A DNA stretch of 48,503 nt. Origin: Candidatus Kryptoniota bacterium (GTDB lineage: Bacteria; Bacteroidota; Ignavibacteria; Kryptoniales; JAKASW01). Numbering within the stretch: the first letter of the stretch is position 1; each line of letters begins with the position of its first letter. A program made the translations under genes and the position numbers. The DNA lies in contig JAHECO010000095.1 in the NCBI GenBank assembly GCA_024641705.1, positions 1 to 48,503 of the forward strand. The letters are read 5' to 3'. The notes beneath the pieces were generated by a model. It saw only the letters and a list, made by a program, of their open reading frames with translations. It did not search any database and was not told the DNA's origin. Positions 16,700 to 25,743 of the stretch are shown piece after piece.

Positions 16700-18337
16700 T
16701 TGAGCCTCTCGAACTATAAATCACTCAAGACACCCGGTCAAACCCTAATCTCTAACAGGATAAGACCAAAGCATTTGAGGGGAATAGTGACCGGGAAGGC
16801 GGGGAAGTGGTATTCGCTTGGGTTTGTTCTCGTTATCGTCATATGCACGGCAGGAATCGTCCTCTACCGGATCGACAATCGGGCGTTTCTCTATTTTGGT
16901 GACGCAGCATCGCGTCTCGTCAGGTCGCGCGAGTTCATAGATTCGCAGCACCCCGGCTTAGGCAACATCGGCACCGTCTGGCTTCCCCTCCCGCAGCTCT
17001 TGCTAATTCCTTTCGCATCGATCAACGGTCTCTTCTATTCGGGCATAGCCGGAGCGATGGTCGGCATTCCATACCTGGTGGGCACGGGCCTCCTACTCTT
17101 CGCGATTATCCGGAGAATCACGCGCTCGCGTCCGATCGCTTTTCTCGGTGCATGTCTGTTTGCACTTAACCCTAATGTCGTTTACATGGCACTCACCCCG
17201 ATGAGCGAGACAAGTCTCTTCTTCTTTGTCGCCCTCGGCGGGTATGCGCTTCTGCGATGGCTCGAGACGGACACTGCGAAGTGGCTCTATTTGTGCGCCG
17301 TTGCTGTGATGCTGGCAACTTTATGCCGCTATGAAGCCTGGATTCTCGCTCCGTTTGTCGTGCTTGTGAGCGCATCGAAGGGAATCGGTTTCTGGAAGGA
17401 ATCCCAAAGGCTGTCAACTTTTCGGATAGCTGCGACTGCAGCAATTTCTTTTGCAGGGATTGCATTCTGGCTCACCTGGAACGCGGCAGAATATGGCAAT
17501 GCGTTGGAATTTCTGCATTGGTCGGCTTTCATTTCCCTGGCCGTCCTTCACGAATCGCTGCATCATAATGCGCTGGCCAACCTTGTCACATTCGGACGGG
17601 CGGTTTCGAGCATCTTCGGCCCGGTTTTGATCCTGGTCGCCGCCGGCGCGTTCCTACACTTCCGCCGCAAGGTTGCAGCCCGGAAGCGGGTAGTACTCCT
17701 GGCATTCTTCAGCCTCCCTCCGCTCTTCATCTTCGTCGCCCTGATGACCGGCCGTATATACATGGATCCATGGTGGTGGAATTGGCGGTTCGCGCTGACG
17801 TTAGGCATGTTCCTGTCGGTGGCAGGAGCAATGGGGCTATCTGAATTATTCAACAGGGTCCGGTCAATGTCCGTACGCCTCACCGTGGTTGCGGGCCTTA
17901 TTGCCATGCCTCTAATCCAACTCGCAGTGCCGGCAGTGGGCGTTGCAACTTTCAATGATGCCGCAAAGAGTCGTCATGATATGACCCGGTACTCAACGGT
18001 TTTGGGAGAACGGCTGCACTCCGCAGATGATAAGAGCTCCATCGCCCTCCTGACGGGATACGGTGAGGCGGAGAGGATCATGATATCCAGCGGATTGCCG
18101 CTGAGGAGATTCCACATCATCGCGTATCCGGATAAGTGGGATTCTCTTGAGCCGCTGCTGAGCTCCGACCGCTATTTAGTGGTCGAGGACGATTTGACGC
18201 CGAGATCAGAGGAGTTGATCGATAATTGGCTCTCCCGCGCGGCGCCGCAACTTGGCAATTTCAGGATTTCTCACGAAAACGGCCCGTATATGCTCATGGA
18301 AAGCGAGGAAGCATTTGCCTTGAAGGGAATCAAATGA
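16700..18337 (+). CDS. GT39-like membrane glycosyltransferase
   Basis: This ~545-aa protein has about 10 or more hydrophobic helices and resembles the dolichyl/undecaprenyl-phosphate-mannose family (GT39/PMT/ArnT-like, GT-C fold). The first periplasmic loop carries the acidic FGDAASRLVRSREF motif followed by the amphipathic stretch GTVWLPLPQLLLIPF, typical for the class. A soluble C-terminal part (about residues 430-545) follows the helices. The TTG at 16700 is the only start giving the full frame; GTG 16788, just before the first helix, is an alternative. It lies 36 bp after the Dps-like gene and 27 bp before the GT4 gene, so it is likely in the same operon. The sugar and acceptor cannot be read, though mannose would suit its neighbours. 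Confidence 0.75.
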   Translation: MSLSNYKSLKTPGQTLISNRIRPKHLRGIVTGKAGKWYSLGFVLVIVICTAGIVLYRIDNRAFLYFGDAASRLVRSREFIDSQHPGLGNIGTVWLPLPQLLLIPFASINGLFYSGIAGAMVGIPYLVGTGLLLFAIIRRITRSRPIAFLGACLFALNPNVVYMALTPMSETSLFFFVALGGYALLRWLETDTAKWLYLCAVAVMLATLCRYEAWILAPFVVLVSASKGIGFWKESQRLSTFRIAATAAISFAGIAFWLTWNAAEYGNALEFLHWSAFISLAVLHESLHHNALANLVTFGRAVSSIFGPVLILVAAGAFLHFRRKVAARKRVVLLAFFSLPPLFIFVALMTGRIYMDPWWWNWRFALTLGMFLSVAGAMGLSELFNRVRSMSVRLTVVAGLIAMPLIQLAVPAVGVATFNDAAKSRHDMTRYSTVLGERLHSADDKSSIALLTGYGEAERIMISSGLPLRRFHIIAYPDKWDSLEPLLSSDRYLVVEDDLTPRSEELIDNWLSRAAPQLGNFRISHENGPYMLMESEEAFALKGIK

Positions 18338-18364
18338 CGTCGCCGCCATCATGTTGCGATTTGA

Positions 18365-20695
18365 ATGTCATTCTCGCCGAGAAGCGAGGGAAATAACGAG
18401 GACAAAACGGAACACGTGTCGACTACTTCCACGATTGATCGCATCGCCTTCATCGGCAACTACCTGCCGCGCCAATGCGGCATCGCTACTTTTACGACAG
18501 ACTTGTGCGAGGCCATGGCCTCCGAATACGGTGATAAGGCTTTCATATCCCTGCCCGTAAACGATAACGAGGCGGGCTACGATTATCCCGAGCGCGTCAG
18601 GTTTGAGCTGACCGAGAAAGATCTCGATTCATACCGGCGCGCCGCCGACTTTCTTAACATCAATAACGTGGATCTTGCCTGCCTCCAATTCGAGTACGGT
18701 ATATTCGGCGGACGGGCGGGAAGCCACATCCTGGCGCTCATCCGCGAATTGCGGATGCCGATCGTGACAACTCTGCACACCATTCTCCGCAACCCCGACT
18801 CCGATCAGCGGCGCGTGCTGGAAGAGGTTGCCGCTGTATCCGACCGGCTGGTCGTCATGAGTGATCGGGGTGCCGAGTTTCTCCAGGAAGTCTATCACGT
18901 GACTCCCGAGAAAATAGACAGAATTCCGCACGGCATTCCCGATGTGCCGTTTGCCGATCCAAGCTTCAACAAGGACATGTTCGGTGTCGAGGGTAAGATA
19001 GTCCTGCTGAGTTTCGGGTTGCTTTCGCCGAACAAGGGGATCGAGACTGTCGTCGGCGCCCTTCCCGATATTGTGGCACGTTATCCGAATACAGTGTACA
19101 TGATAGTCGGTGCGACCCATCCTCACGTGATACAGCATGATGGCGAAGCGTACCGCTTGTCCCTGCAATGGCTGGCGCAGGAAAAGGGAGTCGAGAGTAA
19201 TGTGATCTTCTACAATCGCTTTGTCAGCTTGGAGGAGCTTCTAGAGTTCATCAGTGCCGCGGACATTTATATCACGCCGTATCTCAACGCGGCACAGATC
19301 GTTTCCGGCACGCTCGCTTACACGCTGGGCGCGGGCAAAGCGGTCATCTCGACGCCTTATTGGTATGCCGAAGAAGTGCTTGCGGAAGGGCGGGGCGCAC
19401 TCGTCCCTTTCAACGACCCTGCGGCGATGGCCGGCCAGGTGATTAACCTGCTGGGCAACGAGTCGGAGCGACAAGCCATGCGTAAAAAGGCGTATCTGTT
19501 TGCGCGGGCGATGATCTGGCCGCAGGTCGCGCGGCGTTATATGGAGAGTTTCGATCGCGCCCGGGCCGAGCGGCGGCATTTCAGCTCGCCGGGCTTCACG
19601 GTCAAAGCGCTTGATAAACGTCCGGGCGAATTACCTCCTCTCAAGCTGGATCACTTGCACCGCATGACGGACGAGACCGGTATGCTGCAGCACGCACTTT
19701 TCACTGTGCCCAATTACCGGGAGGGGTACACCACGGATGACAACGCGCGCGCGTTAATGGTGAGTGCCCTGCTGGAAGAACTCGGCAACGGCGAAGCGCT
19801 GGAATTAGCGTCCCGCTATCTTGCCTTCGTCTGGTACGCCTTCAACGCTGAATCCGGCCGGTTTCGCAACTTCATGGATTACCAGCGCCACTGGCGGGAA
19901 GAAAAAGGGTCGGATGACAGTCACGGCCGCGCTTTGTGGGCGCTGGGCACATTGCTCGGCCGTTCAAATACGCCGACACTGCAGAGCATGGCGGGGAAAC
20001 TGTTCGAACAGACTATCCACCCTATCTTGGAGATGACAAGTCCGCGGGCCTGGGCTTTTGCTCTCATAGGCATCCATGAATACGTGCAGAGGTTTGCGGG
20101 TGATCGCCTGGCCGGTCAGGTGCGCGAAGAATTATCCGGCAGGCTTCTGACACTTTACCAAAGACATGGGGTCGATGAATGGCGGTGGTACGAAGATGTG
20201 CTGACATACTGCAATGCCGCTCTGCCGCACGCGTTGCTGTTGAGCGGCAAGTCGCTTGCCGACAAGGAAATGATTGACGCCGGTTTGGAGTCGCTGATCT
20301 GGTTGATGAACCTACAGCGTACCGATGCCGAAGGAGGTCACTTCGTCCCGATAGGATCGAACGGTTTCTATGAACGCAGCGGCAAGCGAGCGCGATTCGA
20401 CCAACAGCCGGTGGAGGCCCAGGCTACTGTGTCCGCATGCCTGGTCGCGTACAGGATTACCGGAGACAAAAGCTGGCGCAGGGAAGCCCGGCGCGCGTTC
20501 GAGTGGTTCCTGGGACGAAACGACCTGAACCTTCCCATATATGACCCGACAACCGGAGGCTGCCGTGACGGGCTGCACCCCGATCGCCCGAATGAAAACC
20601 AGGGGGCAGAATCGACGCTCGCTTTCCTTCAATCTTTGCTGGAGCTGCGACTGGATGAAAGTACTTTTCAATCAATGGAGACAAAAGTCCAATGA
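18365..20695 (+). CDS. GT4 glycosyltransferase fused to an (alpha/alpha)-barrel-like domain
   Basis: The N-terminal ~400 residues are a GT-B glycosyltransferase of family GT4: FIGNYLPRQCGIATFTTDL at the start, LQFEYGIFGG, VTTLHTIL, IPHGIPD, LLSFGLLSPNKGIE and the donor-site ITPYLNAAQIVSGTLAYTLGAGKAV. The remaining ~370 residues contain helical repeats (NYREGYTTDDNARALMVSAL, GSDDSHGRALWALGTLL, RWYEDVLTYCNAALPHALL), recalling N-acylglucosamine epimerase or glycosidase-type barrels. The start could be ATG 18365 or GTG 18416; the latter has GAGGA 13 bases upstream. Its stop overlaps the GH130 start (ATGA), so both are translated together. It probably builds a mannose-containing glycan or glycoside, by analogy with GT4-GH130 pairs. 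Confidence 0.85.
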   Translation: MSFSPRSEGNNEDKTEHVSTTSTIDRIAFIGNYLPRQCGIATFTTDLCEAMASEYGDKAFISLPVNDNEAGYDYPERVRFELTEKDLDSYRRAADFLNINNVDLACLQFEYGIFGGRAGSHILALIRELRMPIVTTLHTILRNPDSDQRRVLEEVAAVSDRLVVMSDRGAEFLQEVYHVTPEKIDRIPHGIPDVPFADPSFNKDMFGVEGKIVLLSFGLLSPNKGIETVVGALPDIVARYPNTVYMIVGATHPHVIQHDGEAYRLSLQWLAQEKGVESNVIFYNRFVSLEELLEFISAADIYITPYLNAAQIVSGTLAYTLGAGKAVISTPYWYAEEVLAEGRGALVPFNDPAAMAGQVINLLGNESERQAMRKKAYLFARAMIWPQVARRYMESFDRARAERRHFSSPGFTVKALDKRPGELPPLKLDHLHRMTDETGMLQHALFTVPNYREGYTTDDNARALMVSALLEELGNGEALELASRYLAFVWYAFNAESGRFRNFMDYQRHWREEKGSDDSHGRALWALGTLLGRSNTPTLQSMAGKLFEQTIHPILEMTSPRAWAFALIGIHEYVQRFAGDRLAGQVREELSGRLLTLYQRHGVDEWRWYEDVLTYCNAALPHALLLSGKSLADKEMIDAGLESLIWLMNLQRTDAEGGHFVPIGSNGFYERSGKRARFDQQPVEAQATVSACLVAYRITGDKSWRREARRAFEWFLGRNDLNLPIYDPTTGGCRDGLHPDRPNENQGAESTLAFLQSLLELRLDESTFQSMETKVQ

Positions 20696-21657
20696 ACCAC
20701 CACTTTCCCGAGCTGTTTCTCCGCAATAAATCGAATCCTATTCTTACTGCAGCCGACTGGCCCTACCCGGTCAACACTGTCTTGAATCCGGGGGCGACTC
20801 TGCTGCCCGATGGGTCCACGCTGCTTCTATGCCGGGTGGAGGACCGGCGGGGATTATCCCATCTGTGTGCCGCGCGTTCTGCAAATGGCGTGGACAACTG
20901 GCAGATCGACAGCCGCCCCACCCTCCCGGCTGACCCGGAACACTTTCCCGAAGAGCTGTGGGGAATAGAAGACCCGCGCATCACCTTCGTTCCCGAATTA
21001 GGAAAATACGTGGTCGTGTACACGGCTTACAGTCACGACGGACCCGGCGTAGCTCTCGCGCTCACGGAGGATTTCGTCTCCTTCGAAAGATTAGGACTTA
21101 TAATGCAGCCGGAGGACAAGGACGCGGCACTCCTCCCGCGCCGTTTTGACGGTCACTGGGCGTTGATCCATCGTCCCGTAAATGCACCCGGTGCGCACAT
21201 GTGGATCTCGTACTCGGCAAACCTGAAGCATTGGGGCGGTCACAAGATGATGCTGGAAGCAAGGCTCGGAGGCTGGTGGGACGCAAACAAGATCGGGCTA
21301 TCCGCCCCGCCTATCGAGACCCCGCGGGGATGGCTCGCGATCTACCACGGAGTACGACAGACTGCCGCCGGCTCCATCTACCGGCTAGGTCTGGCATTGT
21401 TCGATCTGCAAGCGCCCGATCGCTGTTTGCTGCGTGGTGATGAATGGATGTTCGGTCCGGAAGAAGATTACGAGCGCCACGGCGACGTCGACGACGTGGT
21501 CTTTCCATGCGGATACACTGTTGATCTTGATGGAGATACGATTCGAGTGTATTACGGCGCGGCAGATTCATGCATCGCACTGGCTACCGGCAGCATACGC
21601 ACGATGCTCGAGTGGCTCGACCGGCACAAATGTAAAACACCCGAGGCGGATCACTGA
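20692..21657 (+). CDS. GH130 beta-mannoside phosphorylase-like protein
   Basis: The protein belongs to glycoside hydrolase family 130, five-bladed propeller enzymes that phosphorolyse or hydrolyse beta-mannosides such as mannosylglucose or mannobiose. Signatures are NPGATLLPDGSTLLLCRVEDRRG split across blades 1-2, ELWGIEDPRITF around the general-acid region, KDAALLPRRFDGHWALIHRP with phosphate-site basic residues, WDANKIGLSAPPIETPRGWL and IRVYYGAADSCIALA near the end. The length of 321 aa fits. Its ATG overlaps the stop of the GT4 gene, suggesting coupled synthesis and turnover of one mannoside. The retained HRP motif makes phosphorylase more likely than hydrolase, but the substrate is unknown. 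Confidence 0.88.
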   Translation: MNHHFPELFLRNKSNPILTAADWPYPVNTVLNPGATLLPDGSTLLLCRVEDRRGLSHLCAARSANGVDNWQIDSRPTLPADPEHFPEELWGIEDPRITFVPELGKYVVVYTAYSHDGPGVALALTEDFVSFERLGLIMQPEDKDAALLPRRFDGHWALIHRPVNAPGAHMWISYSANLKHWGGHKMMLEARLGGWWDANKIGLSAPPIETPRGWLAIYHGVRQTAAGSIYRLGLALFDLQAPDRCLLRGDEWMFGPEEDYERHGDVDDVVFPCGYTVDLDGDTIRVYYGAADSCIALATGSIRTMLEWLDRHKCKTPEADH

Positions 21658-21961
21658 TGTTCCCCGGGAGTGCAACTTGTACGTAACATAGGAGTGAAAG
21701 GGCTTGAATATTCGAATCACACCACGTCCGGACGCAGAAGGACTCCTGTTACACAGTCGCCTGAGACAGTAAAGGATATCCGCGAGGAGGGATATTTCAC
21801 ATTCAAAAAGAGCTAGCTACTTTTTCATCCTTTCGGTCCATTCTCTTTCACACGTATCATTCATATAATGTACTTCTTCAGGGTACAAGAGGTCCAATCC
21901 GATTTGCTGTTGAATTGAGACCGCGCTACACTCGCCTATTGTATCTGAAAAGAGGTGTCAT
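21658..21961. other. Gap after the glycan operon
   Basis: About 300 bp without a supported gene. An AT-rich inverted repeat near 21810-21830 (AAAAAG..CTTTTT) could be a weak terminator for the upstream operon. No IS end was recognised. Confidence 0.35.
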
Positions 21962-22387
21962 ATGTTTGAAAGCAGACAGACTTCTCCCGTTGAATCTGCA
22001 ATCAATATCCGGATCGTCGGCCTCAACACCGACAAAACCCGCAGAATGATTGCATCGGAGACTTTATACCAGGTCTATTTTGAACTTTCCGGAATTCCCC
22101 CGCAGGGGTGGAGAACTGTATTTGAGCAGGAGTGGAAAGCCTTGAATGTGGGGCAACCGCTGGCGTTGCAGGAAACGACCATAGAGAGAGCGTTTCTTAT
22201 GATGCAGTGCCCGCTGCGGGAAGTTGCCAACCACCTGCCGGTTCTGAAACAGGCGGTTGCTGCAGCAAATATTGCTTACGAGCAGTATGCCCGAAAACAA
22301 GCGTCGGAACAAAAAGACCGCGAGGATGCCTGGAAGGATGAGCGGAAGACCGTCGAAGATGCTGCAAAGTCATTGCACTTCGATTGA
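21962..22387 (+). CDS. Hypothetical protein
   Basis: I do not recognise this 141-aa protein. It starts at ATG 21962 with GAGGTG five bases upstream. The N-terminal half reads as alternating strands and helices (INIRIVGLNTDKTRRM, LYQVYFELSGIPPQGW), and the C-terminal third is a charged helix (YEQYARKQASEQKDREDAW). It has no signal peptide or membrane segment. It is the first of three small plus-strand genes between the glycan operon and the STAS-like gene. The good ribosome site and balanced composition support a real gene. Confidence 0.65.
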   Translation: MFESRQTSPVESAINIRIVGLNTDKTRRMIASETLYQVYFELSGIPPQGWRTVFEQEWKALNVGQPLALQETTIERAFLMMQCPLREVANHLPVLKQAVAAANIAYEQYARKQASEQKDREDAWKDERKTVEDAAKSLHFD

Positions 22388-22473
22388 CACTCGCTCATCT
22401 GCCATGTTCCTGGTTAGGAAGGATTGAACTCTGCGGGTGCAGAACCTGAGCGGAAGCACAAGGAGAAGAGAAG

Positions 22474-22674
22474 ATGGAGAAGAATGTTATATCGAATGTC
22501 CATGATTGTTTTATTGAAATCATCCATCGCAATTCTGAACCTGCTGTATGGGTCGTCCGGCGCTGGAAGAAATTTTTGTGGCTCAAGAAAAGGGTTTCAT
22601 CGGACTGGTTCAGTGATGAGAGGCAAGCGGTTGCCTTTGCAAACGAGATCAAGTTCAAGCATCATGAGCACTAG
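22474..22674 (+). CDS. Small hypothetical protein
   Basis: This 66-aa basic protein starts at ATG 22474 with AAGGAG eight bases upstream, one of the better ribosome sites in the region. The sequence contains VWVVRRWKKFLWLKKRVSSDWF followed by a helix DERQAVAFANEIK and a His-rich end (KHHEH). The Arg/Lys/Trp-rich middle suggests contact with membrane or nucleic acid, but no family is recognised. It lies 86 bp after the preceding hypothetical gene and 35 bp before the next, so the three may be co-transcribed. Confidence 0.6.
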   Translation: MEKNVISNVHDCFIEIIHRNSEPAVWVVRRWKKFLWLKKRVSSDWFSDERQAVAFANEIKFKHHEH

Positions 22675-22709
22675 GCCTTTTGTTTTAAATATGAAAGAGA
22701 TACTTCATT

Positions 22710-22982
22710 ATGCAGGACATAAATCATCGGGCGAATAACCCAAGGGGGAGTTCTCCTCCGTTTCAGGAATCGGAAAGATGGATCGAAGACGGAGCAAACG
22801 GTGCCCATTGGGTAAGGAGGCTCCCGGAAAGGGCACAACCAATTGAAGATTGTCCGGTGGAGTCTGTCAAGGGGGAACCCGGTGCGTCATTGCAGGGGGG
22901 TGACGAAGAGCGTTGGGAAGACGATGGGGGAAATGGTGTGCGGCTCACGCCAAAAAGTGAAAGGACCCTCAGTTGGATCTAA
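22710..22982 (+). CDS. Hypothetical protein with an internal repeat
   Basis: This 90-aa acidic frame holds two related segments, ERWIEDGANGAHWV and ERWEDDGGNGVRLT, about 50 residues apart, which suggests an internal duplication. No family is recognised. The ribosome site is weak (AGAG), and the protein is rich in Gly, Pro and Glu. The repeated segment in a single frame argues that it is translated, but a chance ORF over duplicated DNA remains possible. Confidence 0.4.
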   Translation: MQDINHRANNPRGSSPPFQESERWIEDGANGAHWVRRLPERAQPIEDCPVESVKGEPGASLQGGDEERWEDDGGNGVRLTPKSERTLSWI

Positions 22983-23127
22983 CGCAATTTTAGGGCGTGA
23001 CAGACTTCGTCATCGGTTGAGTGTCGACGTTCACAGCCTATCTTACTGGAGTCAGGAGTAAGGGCATCTTGCGGGAGAATTTGCAAACCGGTTTTCGCAT
23101 GCCTGTCTCTGTTTAGAAACTCAGAGT

Positions 23128-23145
23128 GTTCAAGTCATTGTTCCC
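23128..23145 (+). repeat. Decayed copy of the 28-bp repeat
   Basis: GTTCAAGTCATTGTTCCC matches the first 18 bases of the 28-bp repeat with about three changes; the GGGGAGC tail is lost. No terminator or IS end follows. Confidence 0.4.
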
Positions 23146-23270
23146 AGTTCGTACTAGGAAACACAGATTCCGGCAACCATGCCCCCACTTCTCAAAATCT
23201 TCGTTTTGCGACCCGACTTTTTGTGCGGTGTCTGCCTGAGTCGGTGCTATAATGTTACTGAAGGAGGCAC

Positions 23271-23651
23271 GTGAGAGAAAAACCTGACGACAAGTTTACG
23301 GTTCGAGTTACCGATACGCTTCAGAAGAGACTACATTCCCGTGATTCAGCCGAAAGGCTGGTAAGGGTTGTCATAGGTTTGTGGAGGGACAGCGTTGAAC
23401 GGCCGGGGAAGCAGGCAGCGACTCTGGTACTCGATTTCCATGGAATCCAGCAACTTTCGGAGAGGGCGGCTGGCGTCATTGTCGAGTTCCGCCGCCAATT
23501 CTCGGAGGATAAAGACCCTGAAATAATATTCTCTAATATGTCGCGTTCTGTCAGGGAAACCCTTGAAGCCGCGGAAAGATCGCTTCGAGAATCGGACAAG
23601 AAGACCGGGAATCCGAAGAAGAAGCGGACCCCGTTCACGATTAAGATATGA
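23271..23651 (+). CDS. STAS-like domain protein
   Basis: The 126-aa protein has a central segment ATLVLDFHGIQQLSERAAGVIVEF followed by FSNMSRSVRETLEAAE, resembling the strand-helix pattern of STAS or DUF4325-type domains, as in anti-sigma-factor antagonists. The tail is Lys-rich (KKTGNPKKKRTPF). In STAS regulators a Ser or Thr after the central strand is phosphorylated; S58 in LSERAAG is a possible equivalent, but this is uncertain. The start is GTG 23271, with a strong AAGGAGG only three bases upstream. It stands alone on the plus strand, and no partner kinase lies next to it. Confidence 0.6.
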   Translation: MREKPDDKFTVRVTDTLQKRLHSRDSAERLVRVVIGLWRDSVERPGKQAATLVLDFHGIQQLSERAAGVIVEFRRQFSEDKDPEIIFSNMSRSVRETLEAAERSLRESDKKTGNPKKKRTPFTIKI

Positions 23652-24021
23652 TCCGTCAGGACCTCCGCCCGCCCCCTCCACGTGTCTGTTATCCGGGATC
23701 GGCAATGTCGTGAACACGAAATCGATCGGTCCGCGGTTCCCGATGCCCGCCGTCCCCCCATCTTCGCCCGGAGACGCACGCTCCAAAGGATTAGTCCCTT
23801 CGACCGATTTTATGATAAAATCAATTGCAGTATTATATCCCCGACGAAAAGCGACGAGCTACGTTGAAGGTAAATACCCCCGCGCGAGCAAACCCCTGCC
23901 CTTCGACGAGGACTAATAAGTTCTAACAGAAACAACAGGGCTTCAGATAAAACGTAAGCTGCACATAGGGATAATCGACCTCGTTACAAAAGGGCCAACA
24001 CGGGCGCTCTGGGCGCGCGTT

Positions 24022-25581
24022 ATGAACGCCAATTTCGCCAGCATCATGCCCCAGGTACTCGGGGTGTGGTGCGAGGAACTCGGACACCAGGTCACATCGG
24101 TATGTTACACCGGTTTCGAGAACCTGGTAGACGAACTCCCGCAGGACGTCGACATTGTTTTCATCGGCGCCTTCAGCGAGGCCGGGCAGACGGCCTACGC
24201 GCTGAGCAATCTCTTCAGGTCGCGCGGTGCTATCACGGTACTTGGCGGCCCGCATGCCCGTTGCTATCCTCAGGACGCGCAAAAGTATTTCGATTATGTC
24301 GTGGGCCTTACGGACAAGCAGGTCATTCACGATGTGCTTGACGATTGCTCGCGCCACAGACCGGTCGGCTTGTACTTCACGGCTAAACAGCAGCCCGCGT
24401 CCATACCCGGGGTACAGGAACGATGGAAGTTTATCGAGTCGACGCTCAGGAAAGCTCCGCTGATAAAACTTGTTCCTATGATAGGGAGTCTCGGCTGTCC
24501 GTACGCGTGCAGCTTCTGCATCGACTCGGTCATACCTTACCAGCCGCTCGACTTCAGACTCCTGAAGGAGGATCTTTCTTTTCTTCTCAGGAAATTCAGA
24601 CGTCCCATCGTCGGCTGGCATGATCCCAACTTCGGGATAAGGTTCGACGATTACATGGACGCGATTGAGGATGCCGTGGTGCCCAACAGCATAGACTTCA
24701 TCGCGGAGAGCAGTCTCTCTCTATTATCCGAGCCCCATCTCAAGCGGCTCAAGCGCAACGGATTCAAAGCGATTCTTCCGGGAGTAGAGTCATGGTTCGA
24801 ACTGGGCGGCAAATCGAAGACGAACGGCATCTCAGGTTTGAACAAGGTCAGGCAGGTCTCGGAACACGTCAACATGATACTCCGCTACATCCCGTACGTT
24901 CAGACCAACTTTGTCCTCGGACTTGACAGCGATGAGGGAACCGAGCCGTTCGAACTCACAAAGAGATTCCTGGCCATGACGCCGGGAACGTTTCCCGGAT
25001 ACTCTCTCCTTTCCGCATTCGGACAGGCGGCGCCCGTCAACCTGGAATACCAGCGGGCCAATCATGTCCTGCCGTTCCCGTTCCATTTCCTGGACAATAA
25101 TCACGCTATGAACGTGAAACCGAAAAATTATTCATGGCCTGAGTTTTATCAGAATGTTATCGACCTGACGAAGTACACATTCACCTGGGGTGCTATCCTC
25201 AGAAGATTCAAGGCGACGGGAGCCGTGAAACCGCGGTTGATGAACGTGCTGCGGGCGGTGTCGTCGGAAGGGTTCGGGAGAATTAAATACTTCACTGAAG
25301 TGCGGCGGCTGCTGGGAAGCGACGTGCGATTCAGGCGCTACTTCAACCAGGAGACAACCGATCTTCCTCAGTTTTACATGGACATTATAAAAAAGGATTT
25401 GGGATCACTTTGGGACTGGCTTCCTCCCGGTGCGCTGTACCACGACCCTAACGCTTACTTGAAAGCCGAAAAAGAACGGATCGGCGGGGTGACGGCCGAA
25501 CGTTTAGCTTCAGTGCCACAGCCAGTCAGGGAAGAGAAGCCTCAGACAGCCTCTCGACTTGATCTTCGAGCTCAGGCGTAA
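24022..25581 (+). CDS. B12-binding-type radical SAM protein
   Basis: The protein combines an N-terminal cobalamin-binding-like fold (VWCEELGHQVTSVCYTGFEN, DIVFIGAFSEAGQTAYALS, ITVLGGPHARCYP) with a radical SAM core. The cluster motif is CPYACSFC (residues 159-166, CxxxCxxC). Such enzymes perform methylations or C-C bond reactions on unknown substrates. The first ATG is at 24022, but the same frame upstream reads KLHIGIIDLVTKGPTRALWA, which looks like the true first strand. Back to the stop codons before 23917 there is no ATG, GTG or TTG, only ATA at 23947 or CTG at 23959. The gene may use a rare start or carry an ATG-to-ATA change. It is a single gene without operon partners. Confidence 0.8.
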   Translation: MNANFASIMPQVLGVWCEELGHQVTSVCYTGFENLVDELPQDVDIVFIGAFSEAGQTAYALSNLFRSRGAITVLGGPHARCYPQDAQKYFDYVVGLTDKQVIHDVLDDCSRHRPVGLYFTAKQQPASIPGVQERWKFIESTLRKAPLIKLVPMIGSLGCPYACSFCIDSVIPYQPLDFRLLKEDLSFLLRKFRRPIVGWHDPNFGIRFDDYMDAIEDAVVPNSIDFIAESSLSLLSEPHLKRLKRNGFKAILPGVESWFELGGKSKTNGISGLNKVRQVSEHVNMILRYIPYVQTNFVLGLDSDEGTEPFELTKRFLAMTPGTFPGYSLLSAFGQAAPVNLEYQRANHVLPFPFHFLDNNHAMNVKPKNYSWPEFYQNVIDLTKYTFTWGAILRRFKATGAVKPRLMNVLRAVSSEGFGRIKYFTEVRRLLGSDVRFRRYFNQETTDLPQFYMDIIKKDLGSLWDWLPPGALYHDPNAYLKAEKERIGGVTAERLASVPQPVREEKPQTASRLDLRAQA

Positions 25582-25743
25582 CCGGGCTTTAGGCGGCGGT
25601 ATGTCGGATGGTGCATCACGCGGCTATCACCGGATTGCACGAGTCCTTCGGGTTGGGTAACTTCTGTTGAGTTCTATGTGTCAGGACCCGTCCGAATATT
25701 ACTAGGGCATCGTGCAAGACAGGCACCCCAAACCGGAGAACGC

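Noticed and set aside
23923-24621. A 232-codon minus-strand ORF opposite the radical SAM gene.
   Set aside because: Antisense to the CxxxCxxC-bearing frame; the residues are those of a shadow frame and no start signal is seen.
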